Below, piece by piece: positions 9,780-19,810 of a stretch of 64,000 nt of DNA (positions are counted from its first letter, which is position 1; each line of letters begins with the position of its first letter). The translations under genes and the position numbers were made by a program. Source of the DNA: Pseudomonadales bacterium (GTDB taxonomy: Bacteria > Pseudomonadota > Gammaproteobacteria > Pseudomonadales > Azotimanducaceae); assembly GCA_029251375.1 (NCBI GenBank), contig JAQXDL010000049.1:248001-312000 (forward strand), given 5' to 3'. The notes under the pieces were generated by a model. That model was not told the DNA's origin, made no database searches, and saw only the letters and a list, made by a program, of their open reading frames with translations.

Positions 9780-10059
9780 CTACTCGTGGCACAAGAAAGA
9801 GGCCTTGCTCTGATTCGGGTGCATTGGCGAGAAATAGTTCTCGTTGATCTTCTTCTGTCACCTGATCCTCCCTAAGTCGCTGGATGCCATCCAGTGGATT
9901 CGAGACAGGCTCAACGTCTTGCGTATCGACTGATTGCATTTCTTCAACGAGCTGCAGTATTCGACTTAAACTATCGACATAGTGGTCGATTTCATGATCT
10001 TCGATCTTAAGTTGCGCTAGTTCGGCGATGTTTAGAACGACGTCTTTGTCCACAATCAT
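9772..10059 (-). CDS. gatC: Asp/Glu-tRNA(Asn/Gln) amidotransferase subunit C
   Basis: This 95-residue small subunit has the typical start ([12 protein letters not shown]), the middle [16 protein letters not shown], and a C-terminus rich in acidic and hydrophobic residues ending LFLVPRVVE. GatC wraps around GatA and stabilises the GatAB complex. It is the first gene of the gatCAB operon and diverges from mreB across a 246-base intergenic region. No good Shine-Dalgarno sequence precedes its ATG. Confidence 0.96.
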   Translation of the reverse strand: MIVDKDVVLNIAELAQLKIEDHEIDHYVDSLSRILQLVEEMQSVDTQDVEPVSNPLDGIQRLREDQVTEEDQRELFLANAPESEQGLFLVPRVVE

Positions 10060-11349
<1,290 letters not shown>

Positions 11350-11400
11350 CAAATCGACGTTAATACCAGTTGTTGACTGAAACGGATCAAGGTAAAGCCC

Positions 11401-12255
11401 ATTAAGTCACTATTTCTAGAAGAAACAACCGTTGGCTACAAGATGATAGGGCTCACGCTCTTGTCAATCGCGTTAATGGTTGTTGATCACCTTTCAGACC
11501 TCCTTGATGAAGTGCGATCTGGGCTCACCGTTGTGGTGACGCCTGTCTATATTGTTGCCGATTATCCAAATCGTGCCGCCGATCTGGCTCAGCAGATGTT
11601 TACCTCTCGAGACGGATTGCAGGAACAAGTCATTTCGCTAGAAGAACAATTACTGCTGATGAAAGTCAAAACTGAAAAAATGTCAGCACTGACGGCGGAG
11701 AACAATCGATTACGTGATTTGTTAGGTTCTGCAGCAAAATTACAAGACAACGTTTTAGTCGCAGAGCTGGTTGGTGTTGATCCTGATCCTAATAAACATG
11801 AAGTTGTTATCGACAAAGGTACACAACATGATGTTTTTGTAGGGCAACCTGTTCTCGATGCAGAAGGTTTGATGGGCCAGGTGATCGAGGTTAGCCCGCT
11901 AACGAGTCGTGTGTTGCTCATAAGTGACCAGTCCCATTCAGTGCCGGTTCAGGTCGTTCGCAGTAACTTACGTTTGATTGCTCAAGGAACGGGTGTCACT
12001 CGCCAGCTTGATCTGATGCACGTGCAGGGGACAGCAGACATTAAGCAAGGTGATCTGCTAGTAAGTTCCGGATTAGGTAATAGGTTTCCCGTTGGTTATC
12101 CAGTTGGGATCGTGACCCAGTTTAAACATAACCCCAGCGAGCCTTTTGCAAAAGCAACAGCCAACCCAAGCGCGATGCTTGATCGTAGTCGCTATGTGCT
12201 CTTGGTGTTTACAGAGGCGAGCTTAAGAGAGCCCGTCATTGGGGCGGAGGGTTAG
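11401..12255 (+). CDS. mreC: Rod shape-determining protein MreC (start uncertain)
   Basis: MreC is a bitopic periplasmic scaffold protein that links MreB to PBP2. The sequence shows one N-terminal membrane segment, a coiled coil rich in Glu/Leu (residues ~60-100 of the longer form) and the beta-barrel domains with VVIDKGTQHDVFVGQPV. The first ATG (11443) would begin inside the membrane segment and remove the basic cytoplasmic tail. The frame stays open to a stop at 11374, and its upstream codons read KPIKSLF, like the start of E. coli MreC (KPIFSRG). AAGG at 11389-11392 sits 8 bases before an ATT at 11401, which I take provisionally as the start; CTG at 11377 is another option. Conventional calling would give 11443. 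Confidence 0.85.
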   Translation: MKSLFLEETTVGYKMIGLTLLSIALMVVDHLSDLLDEVRSGLTVVVTPVYIVADYPNRAADLAQQMFTSRDGLQEQVISLEEQLLLMKVKTEKMSALTAENNRLRDLLGSAAKLQDNVLVAELVGVDPDPNKHEVVIDKGTQHDVFVGQPVLDAEGLMGQVIEVSPLTSRVLLISDQSHSVPVQVVRSNLRLIAQGTGVTRQLDLMHVQGTADIKQGDLLVSSGLGNRFPVGYPVGIVTQFKHNPSEPFAKATANPSAMLDRSRYVLLVFTEASLREPVIGAEG

Positions 12256-12260
12256 CGACG

Positions 12261-12770
12261 ATGGCAACGACAGCTGGAGAGCGTGAAAGTAGTTTATGGG
12301 TCATTCTGCTGACCTTTGCCGTAGCGATGCTGTTTTCCGTTGTGTCATTACCCGAATTCATCCCTTGGCAATTGGGTTACCTTAGGCCTCAGTGGGTAGA
12401 GCTTGTCTTAATCTATTGGATTATGGCACTGCCTCATCGTGTTGGAATATTTAGCGCTTGGGTGTTAGGTCTGTTTGTTGACGTGCTAACGGGAAGTTTG
12501 CTCGGACAACATGGCGTTGCTTTTATCATTGTTGCTTACATTGCGTCGAGTCTTTACCAACGACTGCGGATGTTTGCTGTATGGCAGCAGAGTCTAATTA
12601 TCTTCGTGACAATAGGTATTAGTCAGTTGGTTAATTTTTGGGTGGAAAATTTCGTTGGATTGTCTCAATGGGATATGCGGTTTTTGTTAAGCGCTTTAGT
12701 GAGCGCAATGTTATGGCCTTGGGTATTTTTAGTGCTGCGACACCTTCGCAGACTGTTCAATGTTTCTTAG
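12261..12770 (+). CDS. mreD: Rod shape-determining protein MreD
   Basis: MreD is a polytopic inner-membrane partner of MreC in the elongasome. This 169-residue protein has five or six hydrophobic segments and the family pattern of proline-containing helices with GLFVDVLTGSLLGQHG in the middle. It starts 5 bases after mreC, which supports co-transcription and assembly with MreC. The family varies widely in sequence, but position and topology make the call secure. Confidence 0.95.
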   Translation: MATTAGERESSLWVILLTFAVAMLFSVVSLPEFIPWQLGYLRPQWVELVLIYWIMALPHRVGIFSAWVLGLFVDVLTGSLLGQHGVAFIIVAYIASSLYQRLRMFAVWQQSLIIFVTIGISQLVNFWVENFVGLSQWDMRFLLSALVSAMLWPWVFLVLRHLRRLFNVS

Positions 12771-12847
12771 CCTGTTATCAGATGTCTTACAGTTGAGTGC
12801 GCTAGTGTTGCTTAATTCGACCAAGCTTTTTTTAGGAATGATTTGAC

Positions 12848-13438
12848 ATGCTGTCGCTTGTTTTAGGCTCAGGTTCTCCTAGGAGAGCGGAATTGTTGAC
12901 GCAGGTTGGACTGCAGTTCCAGATAGAAAGTCCTGCTATTGATGAAACTATTCAGCCTCAAGAGAATCCAATATCCTACGTGGAGCGAATGTCTACGACC
13001 AAGCTTGCTGCAATTTTAGAAAAGCACGGAGCAAATGAGCAAATTGTCGTACTCTGCGCCGATACCATCGTGGTTCACAATGATGTGATTTTAGGAAAGC
13101 CTGCTTCGGATACTGAGTCTGTTGAAATGTTGAAAGCTTTATCCGGCGGTTCACATAGGGTCTTAACCAGCGTTTCCGTAGGCGACATGTCAGGTCTGAC
13201 AAAATCGAGTTGTATTGAAACGGTTGTTGAATTTCGAACACTGACAGAAGCCGAAATTGGCGCCTATTGCTTACTGGGAGAGGGCAGAGACAAGGCTGGT
13301 AGTTATGCCATTCAAGGTTTAGGGGCGATCTTTGTGAGCGCCATCCACGGAAGCTATTCAAATGTGGTTGGACTTCCCCTTATGGAATCTGTATCGATCC
13401 TAAATGAATTTGGAATCAACACGCTAATTGACAAATAG
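12848..13438 (+). CDS. maf: Maf-type nucleoside triphosphate pyrophosphatase
   Basis: Maf proteins hydrolyse non-canonical or house-keeping NTPs (dTTP, UTP or m7GTP, depending on subgroup) to monophosphates. The signature LGSGSPRRAELL is at residues 5-16, followed by the conserved DTIV, LGKP and a late GSYSNVVGLPL block. The length of 196 residues is normal. Its place between mreD and rng matches the yhdE (dTTP/UTP-type) member in E. coli and Pseudomonas. AGGA precedes the ATG. Subgroup specificity is inferred from synteny only. Confidence 0.94.
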   Translation: MLSLVLGSGSPRRAELLTQVGLQFQIESPAIDETIQPQENPISYVERMSTTKLAAILEKHGANEQIVVLCADTIVVHNDVILGKPASDTESVEMLKALSGGSHRVLTSVSVGDMSGLTKSSCIETVVEFRTLTEAEIGAYCLLGEGRDKAGSYAIQGLGAIFVSAIHGSYSNVVGLPLMESVSILNEFGINTLIDK

Positions 13439-13549
13439 AATAGGAAACCGCGACGTCAAATTGCCGAGTAAGCCAAATGCAGGCTGCGGCGCAGACATAG
13501 ACAGCGGGTTTGAAAAAAGAATTATTATTATGACAAGGTATAACTCGGC

Positions 13550-15031
13550 ATGGCCGAAGAAATTATCATCAGTGTTTCACCCCATGAGACTCGGGTTGCT
13601 GTTGCAGAGCAGGGTTTGTTGCAGGAAATATTCATTGAGAGGAATCACACACGTGGAACAGTAGGCAATATATACAGGGGAAAGGTTGCACGGGTATTGC
13701 CCGGTATGCAAAGTGCGTTTGTTGACATCGGTCAGCCTCGAGCGGCGTTTATGCATATAACCGATTTGGTCGACTCGCATGATGCGGTGCCGCGAAACCG
13801 CGAGGCGCAAGAATATCCGCCTATCAATAAAATTCTTCATGATGGCAAAGAAATTCTTATTCAAGTGAGTAAAGAGCCCATTAGTACCAAAGGTGCTCGC
13901 GCAACGGCGAGTATATCCCTTGCGTCTCGATACTTGGTTTATATGCCCGAAACTTCGCACATTGGTATATCACAGAGAATTGAAGACGAATCCGAACGCA
14001 CGCGTTTGATGGATTTGCTCCAAGAAGTATACAAGCCCGAAGATGGCGATGGTTTTATCGTTCGTACTGCATCTGAGCGGGCAGATGGGGATGAAATTTT
14101 GAGAGATGCGCAGTTGCTTCGATCCCGTTGGGAGGTGATCAAGAAAGATTCGATAGGCGCTAAAGCGCCGTCCTTAGTCTACGAAGACTTGCCTCTGCAT
14201 CTAAGAGTGATGCGGGATATCATAAACAAAGATACATTAAGAATTGTCGTCGACAATCAAGATATCTTCGACGTGCTACAGCGGTTTCTGCAAGACTTTA
14301 TTCCGGAAAAGTTGTCTCAATTGGAATTGGCAATGAGTGGTGTGCCGTTATTTGATGCGCATAATCTAGAGGATCAAATCGAAGCGGCACTTCAACAAAA
14401 AGTGCCATTAAAATCGGGTGGCTACTTAATCATTGATCAAACGGAAGCGATGACCACTGTTGATGTAAATACAGGCGCATTTGTTGGTCGCAAAGACCTA
14501 GAAGATACCATATATCGAACGAACCTTGAGGCTGCAGCGGTGATTCCGCGTCAATTGCGATTAAGAAATATGGGTGGAATAGTCATAATCGATTTCATTG
14601 ATATGCTTAATGAAGAGCACAAGCGTCAGGTTTTGCGAACGTTAGAAAAGGGTCAACAAACGGATCGCGTGAAGTGGAACATCACTGAAATTTCCGAATT
14701 AGGCTTGGTTGAAATGACGCGTAAGAGAACACACGAGAGTTTGTTAAAAATGATGTGTGAACCGTGTTCTCACTGTACAGGACGTGGATTCATTAAAACT
14801 GCCGAATCCGTTTGTTTGGAAATAATAAGGGAAATAAAAAGGCGTGCGTTGCACCTGAAACAAAAGGACTGTCTCATAATGGCCTCTCAGACTGTGGTCG
14901 ATAGACTCATCGATGAAGAATCTAGCAGCGTAGCGGAGCTCGCTAGCGCGTTAGATTCATCAATTCGTTTTCAAGTTGAGACGAGTTACACCCAAGAACA
15001 ATTCGATGTTGTTCTGTTGAATACAGCATAA
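13550..15031 (+). CDS. rng: Ribonuclease G
   Basis: RNase G is a 5'-end-sensing endoribonuclease that matures 16S rRNA and decays some mRNAs. The 493-residue protein has the S1 domain near residues 35-120 (RGKVARVLPGMQSAFVDIG) and the catalytic DNase I-like domain with metal-binding aspartates in TTVDVNTG and VIIDFIDM. The Zn-link region reads CEPCSHCTGRG. It lacks the long C-terminal scaffold tail of RNase E, which fixes the assignment as RNase G. It lies between maf and yhdP as in related genomes; ACAAGG precedes the ATG. Confidence 0.97.
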   Translation: MAEEIIISVSPHETRVAVAEQGLLQEIFIERNHTRGTVGNIYRGKVARVLPGMQSAFVDIGQPRAAFMHITDLVDSHDAVPRNREAQEYPPINKILHDGKEILIQVSKEPISTKGARATASISLASRYLVYMPETSHIGISQRIEDESERTRLMDLLQEVYKPEDGDGFIVRTASERADGDEILRDAQLLRSRWEVIKKDSIGAKAPSLVYEDLPLHLRVMRDIINKDTLRIVVDNQDIFDVLQRFLQDFIPEKLSQLELAMSGVPLFDAHNLEDQIEAALQQKVPLKSGGYLIIDQTEAMTTVDVNTGAFVGRKDLEDTIYRTNLEAAAVIPRQLRLRNMGGIVIIDFIDMLNEEHKRQVLRTLEKGQQTDRVKWNITEISELGLVEMTRKRTHESLLKMMCEPCSHCTGRGFIKTAESVCLEIIREIKRRALHLKQKDCLIMASQTVVDRLIDEESSSVAELASALDSSIRFQVETSYTQEQFDVVLLNTA

Positions 15032-15047
15032 CAATGCGTAAGCGAAA

Positions 15048-18000
15048 ATGATTCGGCGACGCACTGTAAAAGCCACCCAGAATTTACTTCTGGGGCTGCT
15101 AATTGTTGGGGCGTTATATGTCAGTATCGGTAGAATACTCGTTGGTTCTCTCGATAGTTTTCGCGCGCCAATCACGAGTTTTGCGATCGAACAACTTAAA
15201 GTTCCGGTCCGTATTGGCAAACTATCGGGCTCTTGGAGCTACCTCAACCCAACATTTAATATTCAGGCTCTCGAGATAGGTGAGCCTGCTAACCCCTCAA
15301 TTCGCCTAGGCAAAGTTCAGTTCACCTTAGATTCCTTTTACTCTTTAATTGAACTATCTCCGATCATTACAAACATTAATGTGTCAGGCGTGGCCTTAAC
15401 GCTTCGTCGTAATGAGCAGGGGACCTGGTTAATCGAAGGCATACCTCAGAGGGACGCGCCTCTTAATCTTGAAATGCTTGTCGATTCGATTGAATTTATA
15501 GAATTTGCCGAACTTAACGAGGTCGATGTCGTTATTTACGGGCAGACAGGGATATACAATATTCATTCGGAGTCCGACAAGTCTTTTTTGCTGGCCAATC
15601 AAGACGGCAAGCGAAAACTGTCATGGCCGCTTGTGTTTGAAGCTGTCGACCGCCCTAAAGCGCCCAAGTCAAATTTTCATCTTTTAGGTTTTTATCAAGG
15701 GGACCCGCGAGACGAAGATTTTCTTGCCGAACTGTATCTGCAAATACCCGATATCGACGTGACAGATTTTCTGCCAACAATCTCCATTAAGGAAGCTACG
15801 CTGACCGACATCGATATTCACGGTGAGCTATGGTTGACGGTCCACGATGAGCTGATTGAAGTAACAGGTCGACCGACGATTGGATCTGTTGTGATGTCTT
15901 CTCAGACTCAAAGCCTGCAGCTCTTGCGGGACACGACAATAGAATTCATCGCAACAAATGCACTTGGTAGCGGTGGGGAGTTGAAAATTGGTTCGCTGAG
16001 CGCGTGGATTGCCGAACAAAATGTTGAGTTGTCGGCTTTCGGCTTGAGCTATAAATGGATCAACGACGAGTTGGTTTTTGGTGCAAATATTCCGTCCATC
16101 AATATTGGTTCGATTGTGCCACCACTGATCACAGCAGCTGAGAAAATGCGCCTAGTAACTCCGGCGTTGACAGACGTCGTTGAGACGCTCAACGCTCAAG
16201 GATATCTAAATAACGTATTCGTTCACGGCAATCTGTCGCGGCCCGAGGGTATTGCGATAACAACAGAGTTAAGTTCAATTAGTGTTGATCCTTTCAAGGG
16301 TGCGCCGGCGGTGGCTAATCTGCATGGCTACGCGTCGCTTGGTCTTAAGAGCGGAATTTTTGTTCTGAATAGTGATCTGGAAAGTGACAATCAAAACGGT
16401 TTTGTTTTGGATTTTCCTTTGATGTTTCCTGACGCTTGGCAGTTTGACAGCGTGAAAGCTAAGATAAATTACAAGGTCACTGATGAAGCAGTTTTGCTGC
16501 AGTCGGGTTTAATCGAGGCTGTGCAAGGAGAAATGACAGCGGCTGGAAGGTTTATGCTTAATTTTCCTAGTGATATCACATTGCATACTTGGGGTTTTGA
16601 GCTTGGAGTGAAGAACGCAGCGCTGTTGAATACTTATGATTATCTTCCCAAGACGCTGCCTGCAGAGCTGCAGGCGTGGATAAAGGATTCAGTGTTAGCC
16701 GGTACAGCGATTGAAAGTGGATTGATATTTCATGGTTCTTTGGCATCAGTCACACCAAAAGATCAAAAAGCATTTGAGCTTTACTTTGATGTTGAGGACA
16801 CCATTCTCGATTACGATCCTCGCTGGCCAAGGTTTGAAGACGTTAATGCCATCATTTATGTGGGAAACCGACAGGTTCACTCGAAACAAGTGCGAGCTGT
16901 TGCTATGGACTCGGTTGTTCAGAGCGCCGAGGTTCGGGTGCCTGTTACTGCAGCGGGTGCCGATACGCTAATAGTGAATGGGTCTTTTACGGGACCTTTC
17001 AGCGATGGCTTGCGTCTACTAACGGAAACGCCTTTGTATGAAGCGACTAGCGAGGTTGCTAAAGGCTGGCAAGGTCGGGGTGAAATGTCCGGTTCGGTTC
17101 AGCTAAATATTCCGCTTGGTTCCCGCAGCGGTGAAGATGCATATGCACAATTGGACCTGAACCTGGTTGATAGTGATGTATACATCCCTGATCTGAATCT
17201 CGACATTGTTCAACTCAACGGACCGATCAGGTACGAGTCCTTTGATGGGTTGAGTTCAAATGGATTCACGGCAAATATCTTCGACAAACCTGTCTCGGGT
17301 TCAATCGATACGTTGGGCATTTATACGTCAGGCGTGATTGAGATTAATGTAGATGGAGAAGTCACTATCGGATCACTTTACGATTGGACCGAACAGGTTT
17401 TGCTGACCCGGGCGATGGGCGAGCTTGACTATACGGCGCAGCTAAAAATTCCCTTTGGAGATAAACGGGATCAGCCGGTTTCTATTAAATTTGCATCAAA
17501 TCTTGAGGGGGTTGAAATAATGCTTCCCGAGCCATTGGGCAAGGTTTATGAATCGACTAAGAATTTTTCCTATCGCCATGACATTTTAGATGCCGGATTT
17601 GATTTAGAGGTTCAATTAGGCCGTTATACGCAGGCTCACCTTAAAATTCTCGACGGTGACGTTACCGGTGGACGATTGCATTTCGGCGAGTCCGCTATTG
17701 GTGCTGTGACCTACGATCGTCTAGATATTAGCGGTGACTTGGCGGCGGTAGTCTATGAAGAAGTGGAAATATTGACAGATGAACTCAATGAGCTTGCAAG
17801 TGGCTCACTTGAAACAGGGCTTGTTGACACGCTTGGAGAGGCTAACATTCGAATAGGCTTTCTAGACGTCTATGGCCTTGAGCTCGAGGATATACAAACG
17901 ATTGTTTCGCGGGATGCTGATTCTTGGGTCGTTGAGGCAAAGAACGAAATGCTGTTCGGCAAAATCACGGGGCACGATGTCAGCTCTCTACCGTTGGAGG

Positions 18001-19022
18001 TGGAACTCGAAACGTTGAACTTTGAGACTCAAGGTGGCGATCAGAGCGATCCCCTTGAGTTTGTTGACCCCGTGGATTTGATTGCGGTTGATTTTAGTGT
18101 GCAAAAAATGTGGGTCGATGAGGAAGATTATGGTTCTTGGGCATTTGATTTTCGTCCGACAGCCAATGGTGCTGAACTTAACAACCTAACAGTTTCGACG
18201 AAAGGCTTAGAGGCGAGCGGTGATGGTCGTGTCGACTGGTTTGTCATCGATGGTGTTCACAAAAGCCGGTTTACAGGTAAGGTTGTTGTGCCTGATATGT
18301 CCTCAGCGCTTTCGCAGTGGGGATTGGCGTCAAGCATATATGGTCAATTCGAATTAGACGCTGGCCTTTCCTGGGTTGGTTCTCCAGCGATGTTCGATCT
18401 AAATTCATCGGTCGGTACGGTTGAGTTAGAACAGGCCTCTGGACGGTTCGTGCAAGCAGATAATAATGTGGACGCATTGAAACTATTAGGGATATTTGAT
18501 TTTGCGTCGATTGCGCGTCGATTCAGATTTGACTTCACTGACGTTGTGGATAAAGGGTTTGAATTTGATGAAGCCAAAGGAAAAGTTCGTCTCAGCGAAG
18601 GTCAGATAAATGTCGTAGAGCCAATTACCATAGTGGGTACGGGTTCGAAATTCAAGTTGGCTGGCGATATCAATATGATACAGGGTGATCTGGACAATGA
18701 CCTGATAGTGACACTGCCGATTAATCGTAATATCCCTTGGTATGCGGCGTATTCTGCTATTTTCATTGGTCCATTGACTGGCGCAAGTGTTTATCTTGCT
18801 CAAAGAATTTTCGCTGATCAAATCGATACGCTCAGTAGTGCGAAGTACCATATCGCTGGATCCGTTGAAAACCCGAGTATAGAATTTGTATCTATTTTTT
18901 CTGATACGGTACGAGATTCAACAGCTGTAGATGAGGTCTTACCGCAGCCGGAGAGCCATAATCGCTTGGACGAAGAATCGCCTACAGATTCAGCTGAGGA
19001 TTTTGAAAACAGCGAACCTTAG
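15048..19022 (+). CDS. yhdP: YhdP family AsmA-like phospholipid transport protein
   Basis: This 1324-residue protein has a single N-terminal membrane anchor (residues ~10-30, LLLGLLIVGALYVSIGRIL) and a very long periplasmic part of repeating beta strands. It ends in the AsmA-like C-terminal domain (KGKVRLSEGQINVVEPITIVGTGSKF). YhdP, with TamB and YdbH, forms bridges that carry phospholipids from the inner to the outer membrane. The length is in the usual range (about 1270-1330). The acidic C-terminal ~35 residues (ESHNRLDEESPTDSAEDF) are a variable tail. It is the last large gene of the mreBCD-maf-rng-yhdP run. Confidence 0.94.
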   Translation: MIRRRTVKATQNLLLGLLIVGALYVSIGRILVGSLDSFRAPITSFAIEQLKVPVRIGKLSGSWSYLNPTFNIQALEIGEPANPSIRLGKVQFTLDSFYSLIELSPIITNINVSGVALTLRRNEQGTWLIEGIPQRDAPLNLEMLVDSIEFIEFAELNEVDVVIYGQTGIYNIHSESDKSFLLANQDGKRKLSWPLVFEAVDRPKAPKSNFHLLGFYQGDPRDEDFLAELYLQIPDIDVTDFLPTISIKEATLTDIDIHGELWLTVHDELIEVTGRPTIGSVVMSSQTQSLQLLRDTTIEFIATNALGSGGELKIGSLSAWIAEQNVELSAFGLSYKWINDELVFGANIPSINIGSIVPPLITAAEKMRLVTPALTDVVETLNAQGYLNNVFVHGNLSRPEGIAITTELSSISVDPFKGAPAVANLHGYASLGLKSGIFVLNSDLESDNQNGFVLDFPLMFPDAWQFDSVKAKINYKVTDEAVLLQSGLIEAVQGEMTAAGRFMLNFPSDITLHTWGFELGVKNAALLNTYDYLPKTLPAELQAWIKDSVLAGTAIESGLIFHGSLASVTPKDQKAFELYFDVEDTILDYDPRWPRFEDVNAIIYVGNRQVHSKQVRAVAMDSVVQSAEVRVPVTAAGADTLIVNGSFTGPFSDGLRLLTETPLYEATSEVAKGWQGRGEMSGSVQLNIPLGSRSGEDAYAQLDLNLVDSDVYIPDLNLDIVQLNGPIRYESFDGLSSNGFTANIFDKPVSGSIDTLGIYTSGVIEINVDGEVTIGSLYDWTEQVLLTRAMGELDYTAQLKIPFGDKRDQPVSIKFASNLEGVEIMLPEPLGKVYESTKNFSYRHDILDAGFDLEVQLGRYTQAHLKILDGDVTGGRLHFGESAIGAVTYDRLDISGDLAAVVYEEVEILTDELNELASGSLETGLVDTLGEANIRIGFLDVYGLELEDIQTIVSRDADSWVVEAKNEMLFGKITGHDVSSLPLEVELETLNFETQGGDQSDPLEFVDPVDLIAVDFSVQKMWVDEEDYGSWAFDFRPTANGAELNNLTVSTKGLEASGDGRVDWFVIDGVHKSRFTGKVVVPDMSSALSQWGLASSIYGQFELDAGLSWVGSPAMFDLNSSVGTVELEQASGRFVQADNNVDALKLLGIFDFASIARRFRFDFTDVVDKGFEFDEAKGKVRLSEGQINVVEPITIVGTGSKFKLAGDINMIQGDLDNDLIVTLPINRNIPWYAAYSAIFIGPLTGASVYLAQRIFADQIDTLSSAKYHIAGSVENPSIEFVSIFSDTVRDSTAVDEVLPQPESHNRLDEESPTDSAEDFENSEP

Positions 19023-19038
19023 AAAAAAAGGTCACAAA

Positions 19039-19143
19039 ATGTGTAAACGTTGTGATCATGACGAAAGCTTTTGTAGTGAAGAATCTAGCTTTTACAAAAG
19101 CAGGAAGGCTGGTTGCTGTGTGACTCGCGTCGAAAATATTTGA
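19039..19143 (+). CDS. Small Cys-rich ORF, unknown function
   Basis: A 34-codon ORF follows yhdP after 16 bases and has a good ribosome binding site (AAAGG at 19026-19030, 8 bases before the ATG). The product begins MCKRCDHDESFC and later has a CC pair, with cysteines at 2, 5, 12, 26 and 27. That pattern suggests metal binding or disulfides. I recognise no family. Within the ORF, GCTTTTGTA at 19067-19075 and its exact complement at 19093-19101 could form a hairpin, so part of this could act as RNA structure at the end of the yhdP message. In Pseudomonas-type genomes tldD lies near this point. Confidence 0.5.
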   Translation: MCKRCDHDESFCSEESSFYKSRKAGCCVTRVENI

Positions 19144-19152
19144 GTGGCCCGG

Positions 19153-19701
19153 CTACTGCGTCGATTGCAATGGTTCAGTTGAGTTTTTCAAAAACTTGAA
19201 TAGTTTTCTGTAGGCAACAGCCGGTTGGGTTTCTTTCTGACGTTCAGAGACGGCATTTCTAACAAGTTGGCGAAGTTGTTGCCGTTCGATCATTGGGTAT
19301 TTTTCCAAGATTTCGGTCATTGTTTCTTTATCATCAGATACAAGTTTGTCGCGCCAAACTTCGAGTTGGTGGAAATGTGTCACGTGAGCTCTCGAGCTGG
19401 CGTCAAAGCGGTCAAGAAGTATGGTGATAGGCTCCATTTCAACTTGTCGTATCAACTTTCCGATGTATCCTAGCTGGCGTTTACGCGCATTACCTTTTGT
19501 GATTCTTTTACATTCGACGATGGCAGCGATAATCTCTGGATAGGGTAATAGTTCGAGTTGTGAGGCGGGAATAGTCAACAACTGCTCGCCTAACGCGTTA
19601 GTAGCCTGAGTTTCACGTTTTAGTTGCGATCGGCTTGGCGGAAGGTTGTCCCAATCGATCCAATCATCGTCTTCAATTGTTGGAGTGTTCTTTTTTTTCA
19701 T
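19153..19701 (-). CDS. darP: DarP, ribosome maturation protein (YjgA/DUF615)
   Basis: DarP (YjgA) binds the late 50S subunit precursor and helps shape the peptidyl-transferase centre. This 182-residue protein has the acidic start DDDWIDW, the PPSRSQLKRE motif and the RQLGYIGKLIRQ helix that define DUF615. It is transcribed convergently with yhdP and the small Cys-rich ORF. In Pseudomonas relatives tldD and pmbA flank this gene; neither is present here. Its own promoter should lie in the ~110 bases before mgtE's end, but none is obvious. Confidence 0.93.
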   Translation of the reverse strand: MKKKNTPTIEDDDWIDWDNLPPSRSQLKRETQATNALGEQLLTIPASQLELLPYPEIIAAIVECKRITKGNARKRQLGYIGKLIRQVEMEPITILLDRFDASSRAHVTHFHQLEVWRDKLVSDDKETMTEILEKYPMIERQQLRQLVRNAVSERQKETQPAVAYRKLFKFLKNSTEPLQSTQ

Positions 19702-19810
19702 AATTCGATTCTATCACGATCTGATAAGAGTGAAATGTCAATTGCGTCGTATGTGGCTGGAGCGTTGTCGCGTGCTGCCTCGATCGCGGCTGGAAAGAAA
19801 GATTGTCCCG

